From Sphingobacterium composti (GTDB lineage: Bacteria > Bacteroidota > Bacteroidia > Sphingobacteriales > Sphingobacteriaceae), in NCBI RefSeq assembly GCF_009829075.1, contig NZ_WUQZ01000028.1, positions 1-36,586 of the forward strand: 36,586 nucleotides of DNA, written 5' to 3'. Below, piece after piece: positions 1-6,902 of the stretch (position 1 is the first letter of the stretch; each line of letters opens with the position of its first letter). The notes under the pieces were generated by a model, which made no database searches, was not told the DNA's origin, and saw nothing but the letters and a program-made list of their open reading frames with translations. A program made the position numbers and the translations under genes.

Positions 1-324
1 ATCCGACGATTGAACCAAGGATGGGGTAGTTACTTCAAGTTAAGTGAATCGCGAAGCATATTTGAAATCCTAGACGAGTGGACACGTAGCCGTGTTAGAC
101 TGTGCTACTGGAGCCAATGGAAACGGATCAAGACGCGTGTGAAGGAGCTTAAGAAACTAGGTGTGACTTCTAACCAAGCTTATCAATGGGGTAATACCCG
201 TAAAGGTCCGTGGCGAACGGTAAATAGCCCAATCTTGAAACGAACGCTTACCAATGCATTCTTAAAGAAAGAAGGACTATTATATCTTACCGATATAATA
301 GTCCCAAAGACTGTTAATGTTTAA
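1..324 (+). CDS. ltrA: Group II intron reverse transcriptase/maturase, C-terminal part (partial)
   Basis: The frame is open to the left window edge, so this is the C-terminal 107 residues of a longer protein. The visible part is the maturase-specific (GIIM) domain of a group II intron-encoded protein. Recognisable features are the helix ending in GWGSYFKL, the motif RLCYWSQWKRIKTRVKEL, and the tail around QAYQWGNTRKGPWRTV. In this family the domain binds the intron RNA and promotes splicing and retrohoming. The catalytic RT domain with YADD would lie outside the window. The stop codon at 322-324 falls just before intron domain V, which is the normal arrangement for bacterial introns with the ORF in domain IV. 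The family call is confident; whether the full protein is intact cannot be seen. Confidence 0.93.
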   Translation: MRRLNQGWGSYFKLSESRSIFEILDEWTRSRVRLCYWSQWKRIKTRVKELKKLGVTSNQAYQWGNTRKGPWRTVNSPILKRTLTNAFLKKEGLLYLTDIIVPKTVNV

Positions 325-327
325 TGA

Positions 328-359
328 ACCGCCGTATGCCGAACGGCACGTACGGTGGT
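328..359 (+). ncRNA. Group II intron domain V (catalytic hairpin)
   Basis: The segment folds as domain V: a 9-bp lower stem (ACCGCCGTA at 328-336 with TACGGTGGT at 351-359, one G-U pair), a two-base CG bulge at 349-350, a 4-bp upper stem (TGCC with GGCA), and a GAAC loop at 341-344. The CGC at 330-332 sits where the catalytic triad is expected. It starts four bases after the maturase stop codon. Confidence 0.85.
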
Positions 360-361
360 GT

Positions 362-403
362 GAGGGGTCAGGTAATCAAATAATGATTACCTTCCTACTC
401 TAT
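362..403 (+). ncRNA. Group II intron domain VI and intron 3' end
   Basis: An 8-bp perfect stem (GGTAATCA at 371-378 with TGATTACC at 384-391) is extended by AG/CT, GG/CC and GAG/CTC pairs. A397 is left bulged as the likely branch-point adenosine. The intron would then end at about 403 (…CTAT), roughly 6-7 nt past the bulged A, as is usual. The exact splice boundary is inferred. Confidence 0.7.
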
Positions 404-405
404 AT

Positions 406-463
406 TGTCATTCCGAGCATAGCGAGGAATCTATAAAAGATATCTCCTAAAGTCGATATGACG
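406..463. repeat. Imperfect intergenic palindrome (REP-like)
   Basis: The left arm begins TGTCATTCCGAGCATAGCG. The right arm, read in reverse complement, is CGTCATATCGACTTTAGG and continues into a second shared block (GGAATCT versus GAGATATCT). The arms match imperfectly over about 26 nt and the element lies between the intron end and the hemB stop codon. Palindromes with the core GTCATTCCGAGC…GCGAGGAATCT are, from my recollection, common multicopy intergenic elements in Bacteroidota genomes. Only one copy is in this window. It could also act as the terminator or mRNA 3' end of hemB. Confidence 0.6.
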
Positions 464-477
464 CGTAATATAAAATT

Positions 478-1449
478 CTATTTCAACCAACCTTTTTCTA
501 AGACTTCTTTCGCGTGGTAGGTAAGGATAGAAGTGGCACCAGCGCGACGGAAGCTTAATAGCGTTTCCATAATTACTGCTTCGGACAACCATCCATTTGC
601 AATAGCTGCTTTCAGCATAGCATATTCACCCGAAACATTGTACGCTGCGATTGGTAAATCAAAATTGTCGTGCAATAATTTAATTACATCCAAATACGGA
701 AGACCTGGTTTTACCATCAAGAAGTCAGCACCTTCTTCCATATCCAATTGTGCTTCAATCAATGCTTCTCTGCTATTCGCTGGATTCATCTGGTAGGATT
801 TCTTGTCCCCTTTTTTAGGAGCTGAACCCAATGCATCACGGAAAGGACCATAGTAAGCTGAAGCGTATTTTGCAGTATAAGACATTAGCGACACATTTGT
901 AAAGCCATTATCGTCCAAAACACTACGCAAATAACCAATTCGACCGTCCATCATATCTGAAGGTGCAATAATATCCGCACCAGCTTTTGCATGAGCCAAA
1001 GCCATTTTTCCTAAAATCTCTAGCGTTTCATCGTTTAAGATTTCACCATTTTCTACAATACCATCGTGACCATCTGAGCTATATGGGTCCATTGCAACAT
1101 CTGTAATTACACATGCTTCTGGAAAATTTTTCTTCACAGCATCGATAGCACGCAAATACAATGTTCCTTCTCGGTAACTTTCTGTAGCGTATTTATCTTT
1201 CAACGATTCTTCTACTGCTGGGAACAAATCAAATGCTTTCAATCCTAAATTCATGCAACTTTCTACTTCACGTAGCAAGTTGTCGACTGAATAACGAAAG
1301 ATACCCGGCATTGATTTTACTTCCTCTTTTTGGTTATCACCGTCAATGATAAATAAAGGGAATATTAAGTTAGAAGGCGATAAATGCGTCTCTTGAATCA
1401 TGTCACGAATGACTGCTGATTTTCTGTTTCTTCTAGGACGTTGTAACAT
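478..1449 (-). CDS. hemB: Delta-aminolevulinic acid dehydratase (porphobilinogen synthase)
   Basis: This cytoplasmic enzyme condenses two 5-aminolevulinate molecules to porphobilinogen in heme synthesis. The 323-residue length is normal for HemB. The two Schiff-base lysines are visible: K194 in YTAKYASAYYGPFR and K247 in MVKPGLPYLD. The metal-site segment at 117-130 reads DVAMDPYSSDGHDG, so the cysteines of zinc-dependent enzymes are replaced by A/D/D. In this family that points to a Mg/K-dependent, zinc-independent enzyme. The ATG at 1447-1449 fits the usual N-terminus (RPRRNRKSAVIRDM). It is the last gene of a hemA-hemCD-hemB cluster and is separated from hemCD by 54 nt containing a hairpin. 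Confidence 0.97.
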   Translation of the reverse strand: MLQRPRRNRKSAVIRDMIQETHLSPSNLIFPLFIIDGDNQKEEVKSMPGIFRYSVDNLLREVESCMNLGLKAFDLFPAVEESLKDKYATESYREGTLYLRAIDAVKKNFPEACVITDVAMDPYSSDGHDGIVENGEILNDETLEILGKMALAHAKAGADIIAPSDMMDGRIGYLRSVLDDNGFTNVSLMSYTAKYASAYYGPFRDALGSAPKKGDKKSYQMNPANSREALIEAQLDMEEGADFLMVKPGLPYLDVIKLLHDNFDLPIAAYNVSGEYAMLKAAIANGWLSEAVIMETLLSFRRAGATSILTYHAKEVLEKGWLK

Positions 1450-1468
1450 GGTAAGAATGTTTATATGA

Positions 1469-1492
1469 AAGCCATTTCGATAGAAATGGCTT
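1469..1492 (-). terminator. Hairpin in the hemCD-hemB spacer
   Basis: A perfect 10-bp stem (AAGCCATTTC at 1469-1478 with GAAATGGCTT at 1483-1492) encloses a 4-nt loop. It occupies almost half of the 54-nt gap between hemCD and hemB. On the transcribed minus strand the stem is followed by TCATATAAAC, a poor U-tract. A partial terminator or an mRNA-processing or stability element is more likely than a strong stop. Confidence 0.5.
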
Positions 1493-1503
1493 GTTATAAT
1501 ATT

Positions 1504-3099
1504 TTATTTGTATTCTAATCCAAAAATAGCTTCTGTCAAGCCCATCTCATCAGGGGAGAATGGAAGTGTATATTTTAATCCCATTTCCTCAATTGCTTTG
1601 GCAGTAGAATAGCCAATACAAATGATTTGTTGGTCAGGTTCTGCTAAGTTTTCAGCAAAATACGCTTGCACATTGCTTGGGCTAGTGAATATTAATACAT
1701 TAGCATTTGATTTGCCTACATTTTCTTCCAATACGGTTTCGTAAATAGGCATATCAATTACGGTCGTGTTTTCAGTTAATTCCTTTTGAATACTCATTAA
1801 CGAATCTTTTGCGCGAGGAATAAATACTGTTTGACCATCAACCAATTTTGCGAATTCTTTGGCTATATCTTCGGTGCTGATACCCAAATCATCACCTGAG
1901 AAATCTGCTACACGACCAAATTTGCGTAATGTCGATTCGGAACCTCTTCCTAAAACACCAATTTTTGTTTTCTTCAAAATCAAAGGCTCTAATTTGAAGA
2001 AATGCTCAATTGCATTTTTACTATTGAAGAAAATCCAATCAGCTCTTTTTAGAATAAAAGAATCTAGCGTGTTGATCGTTGGAAATATTTTAATCAAAGA
2101 ACGCGCATCTACAGCAATATTGTGCTTAGCTAACCATTTTGCCAAATATGAGTTTTCATCCAAATCTCTTGATATAAAAACAGATGAAGGCATTTTACGG
2201 TCTTTTTGGAATTTTTCAAAAATTCTTTGTGCCATTCCTTCGGTGGTATTCGACTCTAGATATAATCTATCTGGGAAATCTTCGTTGTCTTCCGCAATAG
2301 AAGTCCAAGATTCAAATTTACCATTACGTTCGCGACAGTAAGAGCCAAGAGGCGCATGACAGCCCGCATCAAACATATTTAATACTTTACGTTCCACAGC
2401 AATAGTTTTAGCTACAGCCTCGCAGTTTATTTTTTGTAATAAATTGAATAATTCTTGGTCAGATTCACGAATTTGAATAGCTAATACACCTTGAGCTGGC
2501 GCAGGAATAATCTCTACAGGTGGGATTTCTTCGATGTGAAAATCGGACAAATCCATTTCAATACGACTCACTCCAGCTTTCGCTAATACAATCGCATCGT
2601 ATTGCTCGTCACGTAATTTTTGAATACGTGTCTGCAAATTTCCACGTAAATCGGAGAACTCTAAGTCTGGACGTACCGACAATAATTGCGCTTTACGTCT
2701 GTTCGAAGAAGTACCTACACTAGCATTGTGTTTCAACGATAAGCGTTTGGTTACATCAACACAATCTTTGTGAATAATGATTACTTCCGAAGGGTCTTCA
2801 CGCTCTGATACGGCAGCGATGATAAGTCCTGGAGGATTGACAGTCGGTAAATCTTTGTGAGAGTGAACAGCAAGGTCAATTTGCGCAGATAATAATTCTT
2901 CTTCCAATTCTTTGGTGAAAAACCCTTTACCTTCCAATTTATCCAAACGAAGATGTTGGATAATATCGCCTTGCGTTTTGATGATTTTCAATTCGGCTTC
3001 GACGCCGATTTCTGCTAATCTATCTTTTACGAAGTTGGCTTGCCAAAGTGCTAGTTGGCTACCTCTAGTTCCGATAATTAATTTTCTATTCACTGACAC
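1504..3099 (-). CDS. hemCD: Fused hydroxymethylbilane synthase / uroporphyrinogen-III synthase
   Basis: One 531-residue protein carries two consecutive heme enzymes. Residues 1-305 are HemC (porphobilinogen deaminase): IGTRGSQLALWQ at 9-20, AVHSHKDLP near 77-85, LRGNLQTRIQKL near 151-162, and the dipyrromethane cofactor cysteine C247 in FDAGCHAPLG. Residues 306-531 resemble HemD, which closes and inverts the tetrapyrrole: FISRDL at the N-terminus and the TSPSNVQAYF motif near residue 475. Fusion would place hydroxymethylbilane formation and its unstable product's cyclisation in one polypeptide. The only plausible starts are GTG at 3097-3099 or GTG at 3091-3093; there is no ATG. It lies between hemA and hemB on the same strand. 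Confidence 0.95.
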   Translation of the reverse strand: MSVNRKLIIGTRGSQLALWQANFVKDRLAEIGVEAELKIIKTQGDIIQHLRLDKLEGKGFFTKELEEELLSAQIDLAVHSHKDLPTVNPPGLIIAAVSEREDPSEVIIIHKDCVDVTKRLSLKHNASVGTSSNRRKAQLLSVRPDLEFSDLRGNLQTRIQKLRDEQYDAIVLAKAGVSRIEMDLSDFHIEEIPPVEIIPAPAQGVLAIQIRESDQELFNLLQKINCEAVAKTIAVERKVLNMFDAGCHAPLGSYCRERNGKFESWTSIAEDNEDFPDRLYLESNTTEGMAQRIFEKFQKDRKMPSSVFISRDLDENSYLAKWLAKHNIAVDARSLIKIFPTINTLDSFILKRADWIFFNSKNAIEHFFKLEPLILKKTKIGVLGRGSESTLRKFGRVADFSGDDLGISTEDIAKEFAKLVDGQTVFIPRAKDSLMSIQKELTENTTVIDMPIYETVLEENVGKSNANVLIFTSPSNVQAYFAENLAEPDQQIICIGYSTAKAIEEMGLKYTLPFSPDEMGLTEAIFGLEYK

Positions 3100-3124
3100 A
3101 AATTTACGTTATGTATTAACGTTG

Positions 3125-3132
3125 CAAATTTA
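3125..3132 (-). promoter_or_regulatory. -7 element of a hemCD promoter
   Basis: On the minus strand the sequence reads TAAATTTG, a full match to the Bacteroidota -7 consensus TAnnTTTG. It lies about 25 nt upstream of the GTG start of hemCD, inside the 105-nt gap from hemA. No convincing -33 TTTG is visible at the right distance. A second TAAATTTG at 3099-3106 overlaps the start codon and is too close to be useful. Confidence 0.5.
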
Positions 3133-3204
3133 GCCAAATAGAACCACTTTATGACCCTTAATGTGTCAGAATAAAGTATCTTTTGTCAAGAATAAGAGTA
3201 GGAA

Positions 3205-4446
3205 TTAGTTCTTTTCGAATTCTGAGTTTTTCACTAGAATTTCTTTAGCCATTACCATAGGAACTTTGATGTATTTTTTCTCCATATAGTTGATGACTTT
3301 TTCCAAAACTTCACGCGCTTGTGGGTCAAGATTGTTGAGGTCTTGCGCAAAAACTTCATTCATAGCGACAGCGCGAATCTCTTTGATTTTATCAGGTACT
3401 TGGCGCATAGCTACTTCTACACGACGTTGTTTGATAATAGGAAGAAATTCTTTGATATTCTCCTCGATGATAGTTTCAGCGCTTTCTAATTCATTGTAGC
3501 GCTCTTGGATATTTTTTTCTGCGATAGCTTGCAATCCACTTACTTCGATGTAATGAATTGAATTTTTAGCTAAAACGTCAGCATCAATATCATTTGGAAT
3601 TGCTAAATCTACGACAACTTTTTTATCTGTATCGCCGTTTAATAGGCTTTGGTACAAATCATTGTCAATGATAGAGCCTGCAGCACCTGTGCATGTAATC
3701 ATAACGTCAAACCCATGTTTGTAATTTGCCAATTCTGACAATGGGTAAGCTTCACAATTTAACTCTTGAGCTAATTTTTTCGCATTTTCCAACGTACGAT
3801 TGAAAACAACGAAATTAGAAAGTTTATGTTTTTTAAGGTATTTAGCAAAGTTTTGATTTGTTTCGCCCGAACCGATGACTAAAATTCTAGGATTTTCTGC
3901 TAATTTGATTTCTTTCAACTTGCGGTAAGCCAAAGAAACTACAGAGATAGGATTACGTGAGATGTTTGTATAGGTATAAACTTCTTTTGCGGTCTTGACC
4001 AATCTATCCATCATCAAACGAAGAAAATCTCCTGTAAATCCTGCTTCACGACATTTTTCGTAAGCACGACGTACTTGAGCTAGGATTTCTTTTTCGCCGA
4101 CAACCAAACTCTCTAGAGAGCAGGACATACGGAAAAGGTGGTTAAGAGCATCTAATCCAGTGTAGCGAGTTACTTGACCTAAGTAGCACTGAAGGCGTTC
4201 AGCTGGTACACAGAAGTTCATTTTTTGCATAAATTCAGCAATGAACTCATCCGTCAATTGATGTGCACCATAAAAGACAAACTCCACACGGTTACATGTT
4301 GCGATGTAAAATACTTCAGGAATATCTAATGTATTTTTAAGATTGATTAATCTGGCATCTAACTCTTCATTACAGATAACCAAATTGCCCAAATCTTTTA
4401 GGTCAACGTGTTTGTGGGTGAACGCTATAACTTTTAAATTCTTCAA
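3205..4446 (-). CDS. hemA: Glutamyl-tRNA reductase
   Basis: It reduces glutamyl-tRNA(Glu) with NADPH to glutamate-1-semialdehyde, the first committed step of C5-pathway heme synthesis. The 413-residue length is standard. The catalytic cysteine is C51 in ATCNRVEFVFYG. The block LVVGEKEILAQVRRAYE follows near residue 115, and the NADPH-binding loop is ILVIGSGETNQNFAKYL near 190. The C-terminal dimerisation helices (from about 310) are present. Translation must begin at TTG (4444-4446): the upstream in-frame codons reach a TAG at 4459-4461 without an ATG or GTG. It heads the hemA-hemCD-hemB cluster. HemL, which acts next, is not in the window. Confidence 0.96.
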   Translation of the reverse strand: MKNLKVIAFTHKHVDLKDLGNLVICNEELDARLINLKNTLDIPEVFYIATCNRVEFVFYGAHQLTDEFIAEFMQKMNFCVPAERLQCYLGQVTRYTGLDALNHLFRMSCSLESLVVGEKEILAQVRRAYEKCREAGFTGDFLRLMMDRLVKTAKEVYTYTNISRNPISVVSLAYRKLKEIKLAENPRILVIGSGETNQNFAKYLKKHKLSNFVVFNRTLENAKKLAQELNCEAYPLSELANYKHGFDVMITCTGAAGSIIDNDLYQSLLNGDTDKKVVVDLAIPNDIDADVLAKNSIHYIEVSGLQAIAEKNIQERYNELESAETIIEENIKEFLPIIKQRRVEVAMRQVPDKIKEIRAVAMNEVFAQDLNNLDPQAREVLEKVINYMEKKYIKVPMVMAKEILVKNSEFEKN

Positions 4447-4477
4447 CGCTTTAACTTTCTAGCTCAAATAACTGTTG

Positions 4478-4514
4478 CAAATGTAGCCTAAAACGTTGGC
4501 TCTTCTGTCAAAAA
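4478..4514 (-). promoter_or_regulatory. Promoter of the heme operon
   Basis: On the minus strand a -7 element TACATTTG (plus positions 4478-4485) matches TAnnTTTG. A TTTTTG at 4509-4514 serves as the -33 element, 23 nt upstream. The start would be near 4471, giving a leader of about 25 nt before the hemA TTG codon. Confidence 0.65.
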
Positions 4515-4759
4515 TCTGTCAAAGGAACTAATTTAGAAAGCCTCTAAATAGCAAGATTTCTTTTTTTAAAATATTGAAATTCAGTTTGTTGAAAATTAAA
4601 CTAAGTTCTTTAATGACCTATATCACATAAATAAAATATATTTTGTAATTACAATCACAATTCACAGTGTGCAAAGTGTATAATTTTCTGTTCAAAACAA
4701 TATTCAAATATAAGATTAAATATTTGGGCAAATAAATTTTGAAATATACCTTTACTATT
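4515..4759. other. Divergent intergenic region between hemA and the 4760 gene
   Basis: Together with the hemA promoter this is a 313-nt AT-rich gap between divergent genes. It contains a 12-nt perfect palindrome TTGTAATTACAA at 4643-4654, which could be an operator, but nothing else in the window shares it. A weak hairpin (CTAATTTAGA with TCTAAATAG, about 4529-4552) precedes a T-run. No consensus -7 element is apparent for the rightward gene. Confidence 0.3.
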
Positions 4760-5158
4760 ATGTACATACTAAGAAAGCCAATCGCACTATTTGGAATAAC
4801 TGTGGCAGCATTGTCCAGTATTTTTTGTCCCTTTTTGAAAATTCCTATCAAAGGAAATTGGAATCTGTATCAGACGGATACTAGTCTTTTTTTAATTACA
4901 ATGGGATTTTTAGGATTATCGGTTTTATTTTTTGCGGTTCGCAAAATTAATATGTATCGTTATGCATCATGGGGGTTTTTGGGATGGACTATTTTGGGAT
5001 TGACAGCAGTATACTTCAAAATCAACAATTATTTCGGATTTAAGTTGGTAGATGGATTGTTATCTAAAACTATACACTTAAAGTGGGGCTGGGTAGTGCT
5101 TATATTGAGTGCGGTGGTGATGGTTTCAAGTGTACAAAAAGTAAAGGAAATAAAATAA
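4760..5158 (+). CDS. Small integral membrane protein of unknown function
   Basis: I do not recognise a family. The 132-residue product is hydrophobic, with four probable membrane segments (about residues 5-23, 42-60, 65-86 and 105-122). A short polar loop after the first contains GNWNLYQTD, and the tail is basic (QKVKEIK). The frame extends 21 nt further to a TTG at 4739. The ATG at 4760 is preferred because it puts the first membrane helix close to the N-terminus. The stop codon is one base before the ATG of the AI-2E transporter gene, so the two are probably co-transcribed. It could be a partner or simply a passenger; nothing here decides that. Confidence 0.75.
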   Translation: MYILRKPIALFGITVAALSSIFCPFLKIPIKGNWNLYQTDTSLFLITMGFLGLSVLFFAVRKINMYRYASWGFLGWTILGLTAVYFKINNYFGFKLVDGLLSKTIHLKWGWVVLILSAVVMVSSVQKVKEIK

Positions 5159-5159
5159 T

Positions 5160-6218
5160 ATGAGACATAAACAGATTAATAATACACCGATTAATCAAAT
5201 CATGTTGATTTTGATTATAGTGCTGATTTGTATTTTGATATTCAAAAATCTGTTGTATTATCTGCCGGGATTTCTTGGTGCGATGACATTATACATATTA
5301 TTTAGAAGTTCTTATTTCACACTAACAGAGCAAAGGAAATGGAATAAATCATTAGCAAGTATTTTATTCATTTTAATTTCCATAGTTTTTATTGTTCTCC
5401 CCATATGGGCGATAGTAGATTATCTAATTCCTCAAGTGCGGAGTTTTTTGGATAATACCGACCAAATTGTTAACCAGTTTAATCAGGTTAAAGTTTTTCT
5501 ATCAGACAAGCCTTTGTTGCAAGATATAGATTTATCGGATGAAGCATTGTTAAACTTTTTACAACGATTGACAAAATATATACCTAGTATTCTAAATTCT
5601 GTGATGGAAGTTGGTGTCAATATATTAGTCACTTTATTTGTGCTTTATTTTATGTTGGTGTATGGAAGACCGATGGAATCTTATATAAGACGTGGTATTC
5701 CTTTTTCTGAAACAAGTAAAAATGAAATCTGGAAAGAAGTCGATTTGATGGTGCGTTCTAATGCTATTGGTATTCCAATTTTGGGGTTGTGTCAAGGATT
5801 AGTTGCGATGCTAGGCTATTATATTTTTGGTGTGGAGAGCTTTATACTATTAGGAATATTGACAGGTGTGTCGTCTATTATACCCGTACTTGGCACGATG
5901 ACCATTTATATTCCAGTATGTATTACAGTGCTTGCTACAAGTTCTTTAGGTAGTGGTATTGGGTTGACTTTATATTGCTTTTTGTTGGTGGGAGGGATAG
6001 ATAATATCTTGCGTTTTACTATTCTTAAGACATTAGGGAATGTTCCACCTTTGATAACTGTATTTGGCGTATTGTTGGGTTTAAATATGTTTGGTATGTT
6101 AGGTTTAATTTTCGGACCATTGATATTATCGTCGGTAGGTGTTTTAATCAAGGTTTATTCTAATGAGTATGGAAAAGGAAATGCAACCGATTTAATAGAA
6201 TTAGAAATTAAAAAGTAA
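5160..6218 (+). CDS. AI-2E/PerM family transporter (UPF0118)
   Basis: This 352-residue inner-membrane protein has the family architecture. Two to three N-terminal helices (residues 12-85) are followed by a soluble segment (about 86-145: VRSFLDNTDQIVNQFNQVK…). A helix bundle follows with the family-typical GLCQGLVAMLGYYIFGV near 207 and GVSSIIPVLGTM near 235. The C-terminus contains NVPPLITVFGVLLGLNMFGMLGLIFGPL. Members export varied solutes, including autoinducer-2 (TqsA) or Na+ in exchange for H+, so the substrate here is unknown. It directly follows the small membrane protein gene with a 1-nt gap. No terminator follows at once; the next one downstream belongs to the separate unit at 6245-6454. 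Confidence 0.92.
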   Translation: MRHKQINNTPINQIMLILIIVLICILIFKNLLYYLPGFLGAMTLYILFRSSYFTLTEQRKWNKSLASILFILISIVFIVLPIWAIVDYLIPQVRSFLDNTDQIVNQFNQVKVFLSDKPLLQDIDLSDEALLNFLQRLTKYIPSILNSVMEVGVNILVTLFVLYFMLVYGRPMESYIRRGIPFSETSKNEIWKEVDLMVRSNAIGIPILGLCQGLVAMLGYYIFGVESFILLGILTGVSSIIPVLGTMTIYIPVCITVLATSSLGSGIGLTLYCFLLVGGIDNILRFTILKTLGNVPPLITVFGVLLGLNMFGMLGLIFGPLILSSVGVLIKVYSNEYGKGNATDLIELEIKK

Positions 6219-6244
6219 GCACTTACTTTTTTTTAAATTTTTCT

Positions 6245-6274
6245 TTTGTAATCCATTTGAACTCATTATGTTTG
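6245..6274 (+). promoter_or_regulatory. Promoter of the 6.28-6.45 kb transcript
   Basis: The -7 element TATGTTTG (6267-6274) matches TAnnTTTG. TTTG at 6245-6248 lies 18 nt upstream as the -33 element. Both are rightward and lie after the transporter stop codon. Transcription would start near 6280. Confidence 0.6.
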
Positions 6275-6279
6275 TAGCA

Positions 6280-6454
6280 CAAAGGGAGATGAAAGAATGA
6301 AATTATGTGAGTCTTCACTCACATCGATAAACCAAAAAACACAATTAATGATAGACCGTAATGTCTTAAAACTTCAATAAGATATTTTCTATCCAATTAT
6401 AAAACTATTTTAGACTAATTGTAGACTTGTCCAATCCCGCGACAAGTCTTTTTT
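6280..6454 (+). ncRNA. Candidate ~175-nt transcript (sRNA or short mRNA)
   Basis: A consensus promoter just upstream and a strong intrinsic terminator at 6423-6454 bracket about 175 nt that contains no gene of normal size. Near the 5' end is a perfect 8-bp hairpin (ATGTGAGT at 6305-6312 with ACTCACAT at 6317-6324, CTTC loop). A 27-codon ORF lies across it. I cannot assign an RNA family: it lacks the long rod expected of 6S RNA, and no aptamer that I recognise is present. It could be a regulatory RNA, a micropeptide mRNA or both. Confidence 0.45.
6297..6380 (+). CDS. Possible 27-residue peptide
   Basis: An ATG at 6297 opens 27 codons ending in TAA at 6378-6380. The start MKLCESSLTS and the end MIDRNVLKLQ show the composition: polar, with one cysteine and no membrane segment. 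A purine-rich GGGAG lies about 10 nt upstream as a possible ribosome-binding site. The ORF fits neatly between the promoter at 6245-6274 and the terminator at 6423-6454. It is not rich in one amino acid, so it is unlikely to be an attenuation leader. It is too short for coding statistics, and I do not recognise it. Confidence 0.3.
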   Translation: MKLCESSLTSINQKTQLMIDRNVLKLQ

Positions 6455-6461
6455 TATGTGG
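6423..6461 (+). terminator. Intrinsic terminator upstream of rbfA
   Basis: A 9-bp perfect stem (AGACTTGTC with GACAAGTCT) around a 9-nt loop is followed by a run of seven or more T. It ends the 6.28-6.45 kb transcript and isolates rbfA from upstream transcription. Confidence 0.85.
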
Positions 6462-6480
6462 AGAAACGGGGGTAAATTCT

Positions 6481-6488
6481 TATATTTG
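6481..6488 (+). promoter_or_regulatory. -7 element of the rbfA promoter
   Basis: TATATTTG matches TAnnTTTG and lies 42 nt before the rbfA ATG, right after the upstream terminator. A small hairpin (ATGTG with CACAT, about 6494-6510) would sit at the 5' end of the mRNA. A clear Shine-Dalgarno AGGAG follows just before the start codon, which is less common in this phylum. Confidence 0.6.
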
Positions 6489-6530
6489 TATTCATGTGCA
6501 TCAGACACATTAAACCATTAGGAGAAACAT

Positions 6531-6902
6531 ATGGGAACGGAGAGTAAGAGACAACAACGATTTGCAGGTGTATTACAACAAGATTTGGCTGAATTATTCC
6601 AACGTGAGGGAGCGGCTTGGGCACCAGGAGCATTTATCACAGTTACGAAAGTTCGTGTGACGCCAGACTTAGCTATTGCACGTGTATTTTTAAGTTTTTT
6701 GAATACCAATACGGCAAAAGAAGATATCGCGGCCATTAAAACTAAAACTAGTGAAATTCGATATAAGTTAGGTACACGTATTAAAAATCAAGCCCGAATT
6801 GTTCCGCAGTTGGAATTTTTCTTGGATGATACCAATGAATATGTCGAGCATATGGATAAAATATTTGAAGAGATTAGTAAAGAGACTAGACAGCCAGATT
6901 AA
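6531..6902 (+). CDS. rbfA: Ribosome-binding factor A
   Basis: This 123-residue protein assists 30S maturation by binding the 16S rRNA 5' helix region. The family signature is visible: SKRQQRFAGVLQQDLAELFQRE at the N-terminus, then ITVTKVRVTPDLAIARVFLSFL with the KH-like fold, and RYKLGTRIKNQARIVPQLEFFLDDTNEYVEHMDKIFEEI. The ATG at 6531 is supported by an AGGAG 8 nt upstream and a promoter at 6481. The stop codon lies in the loop region of an intrinsic terminator, so rbfA probably forms its own transcription unit with limited read-through into aat. Confidence 0.95.
   Translation: MGTESKRQQRFAGVLQQDLAELFQREGAAWAPGAFITVTKVRVTPDLAIARVFLSFLNTNTAKEDIAAIKTKTSEIRYKLGTRIKNQARIVPQLEFFLDDTNEYVEHMDKIFEEISKETRQPD

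Noticed and set aside
1859..2341. 160-codon ORF antisense to hemCD
   Set aside because: The opposite strand encodes the HemC/HemD domains with conserved motifs throughout. The antisense frame has no recognisable features.
4618..4851. 77-codon leftward ORF overlapping the start of the small membrane protein gene
   Set aside because: It lies across an AT-rich intergenic region and the opposite-strand gene. Its composition looks like chance reading of AT-rich DNA, and it has no promoter or ribosome site.
6280..6454. 6S RNA
   Set aside because: The 5' and 3' ends do not pair and there is no long interrupted hairpin with a central bubble.
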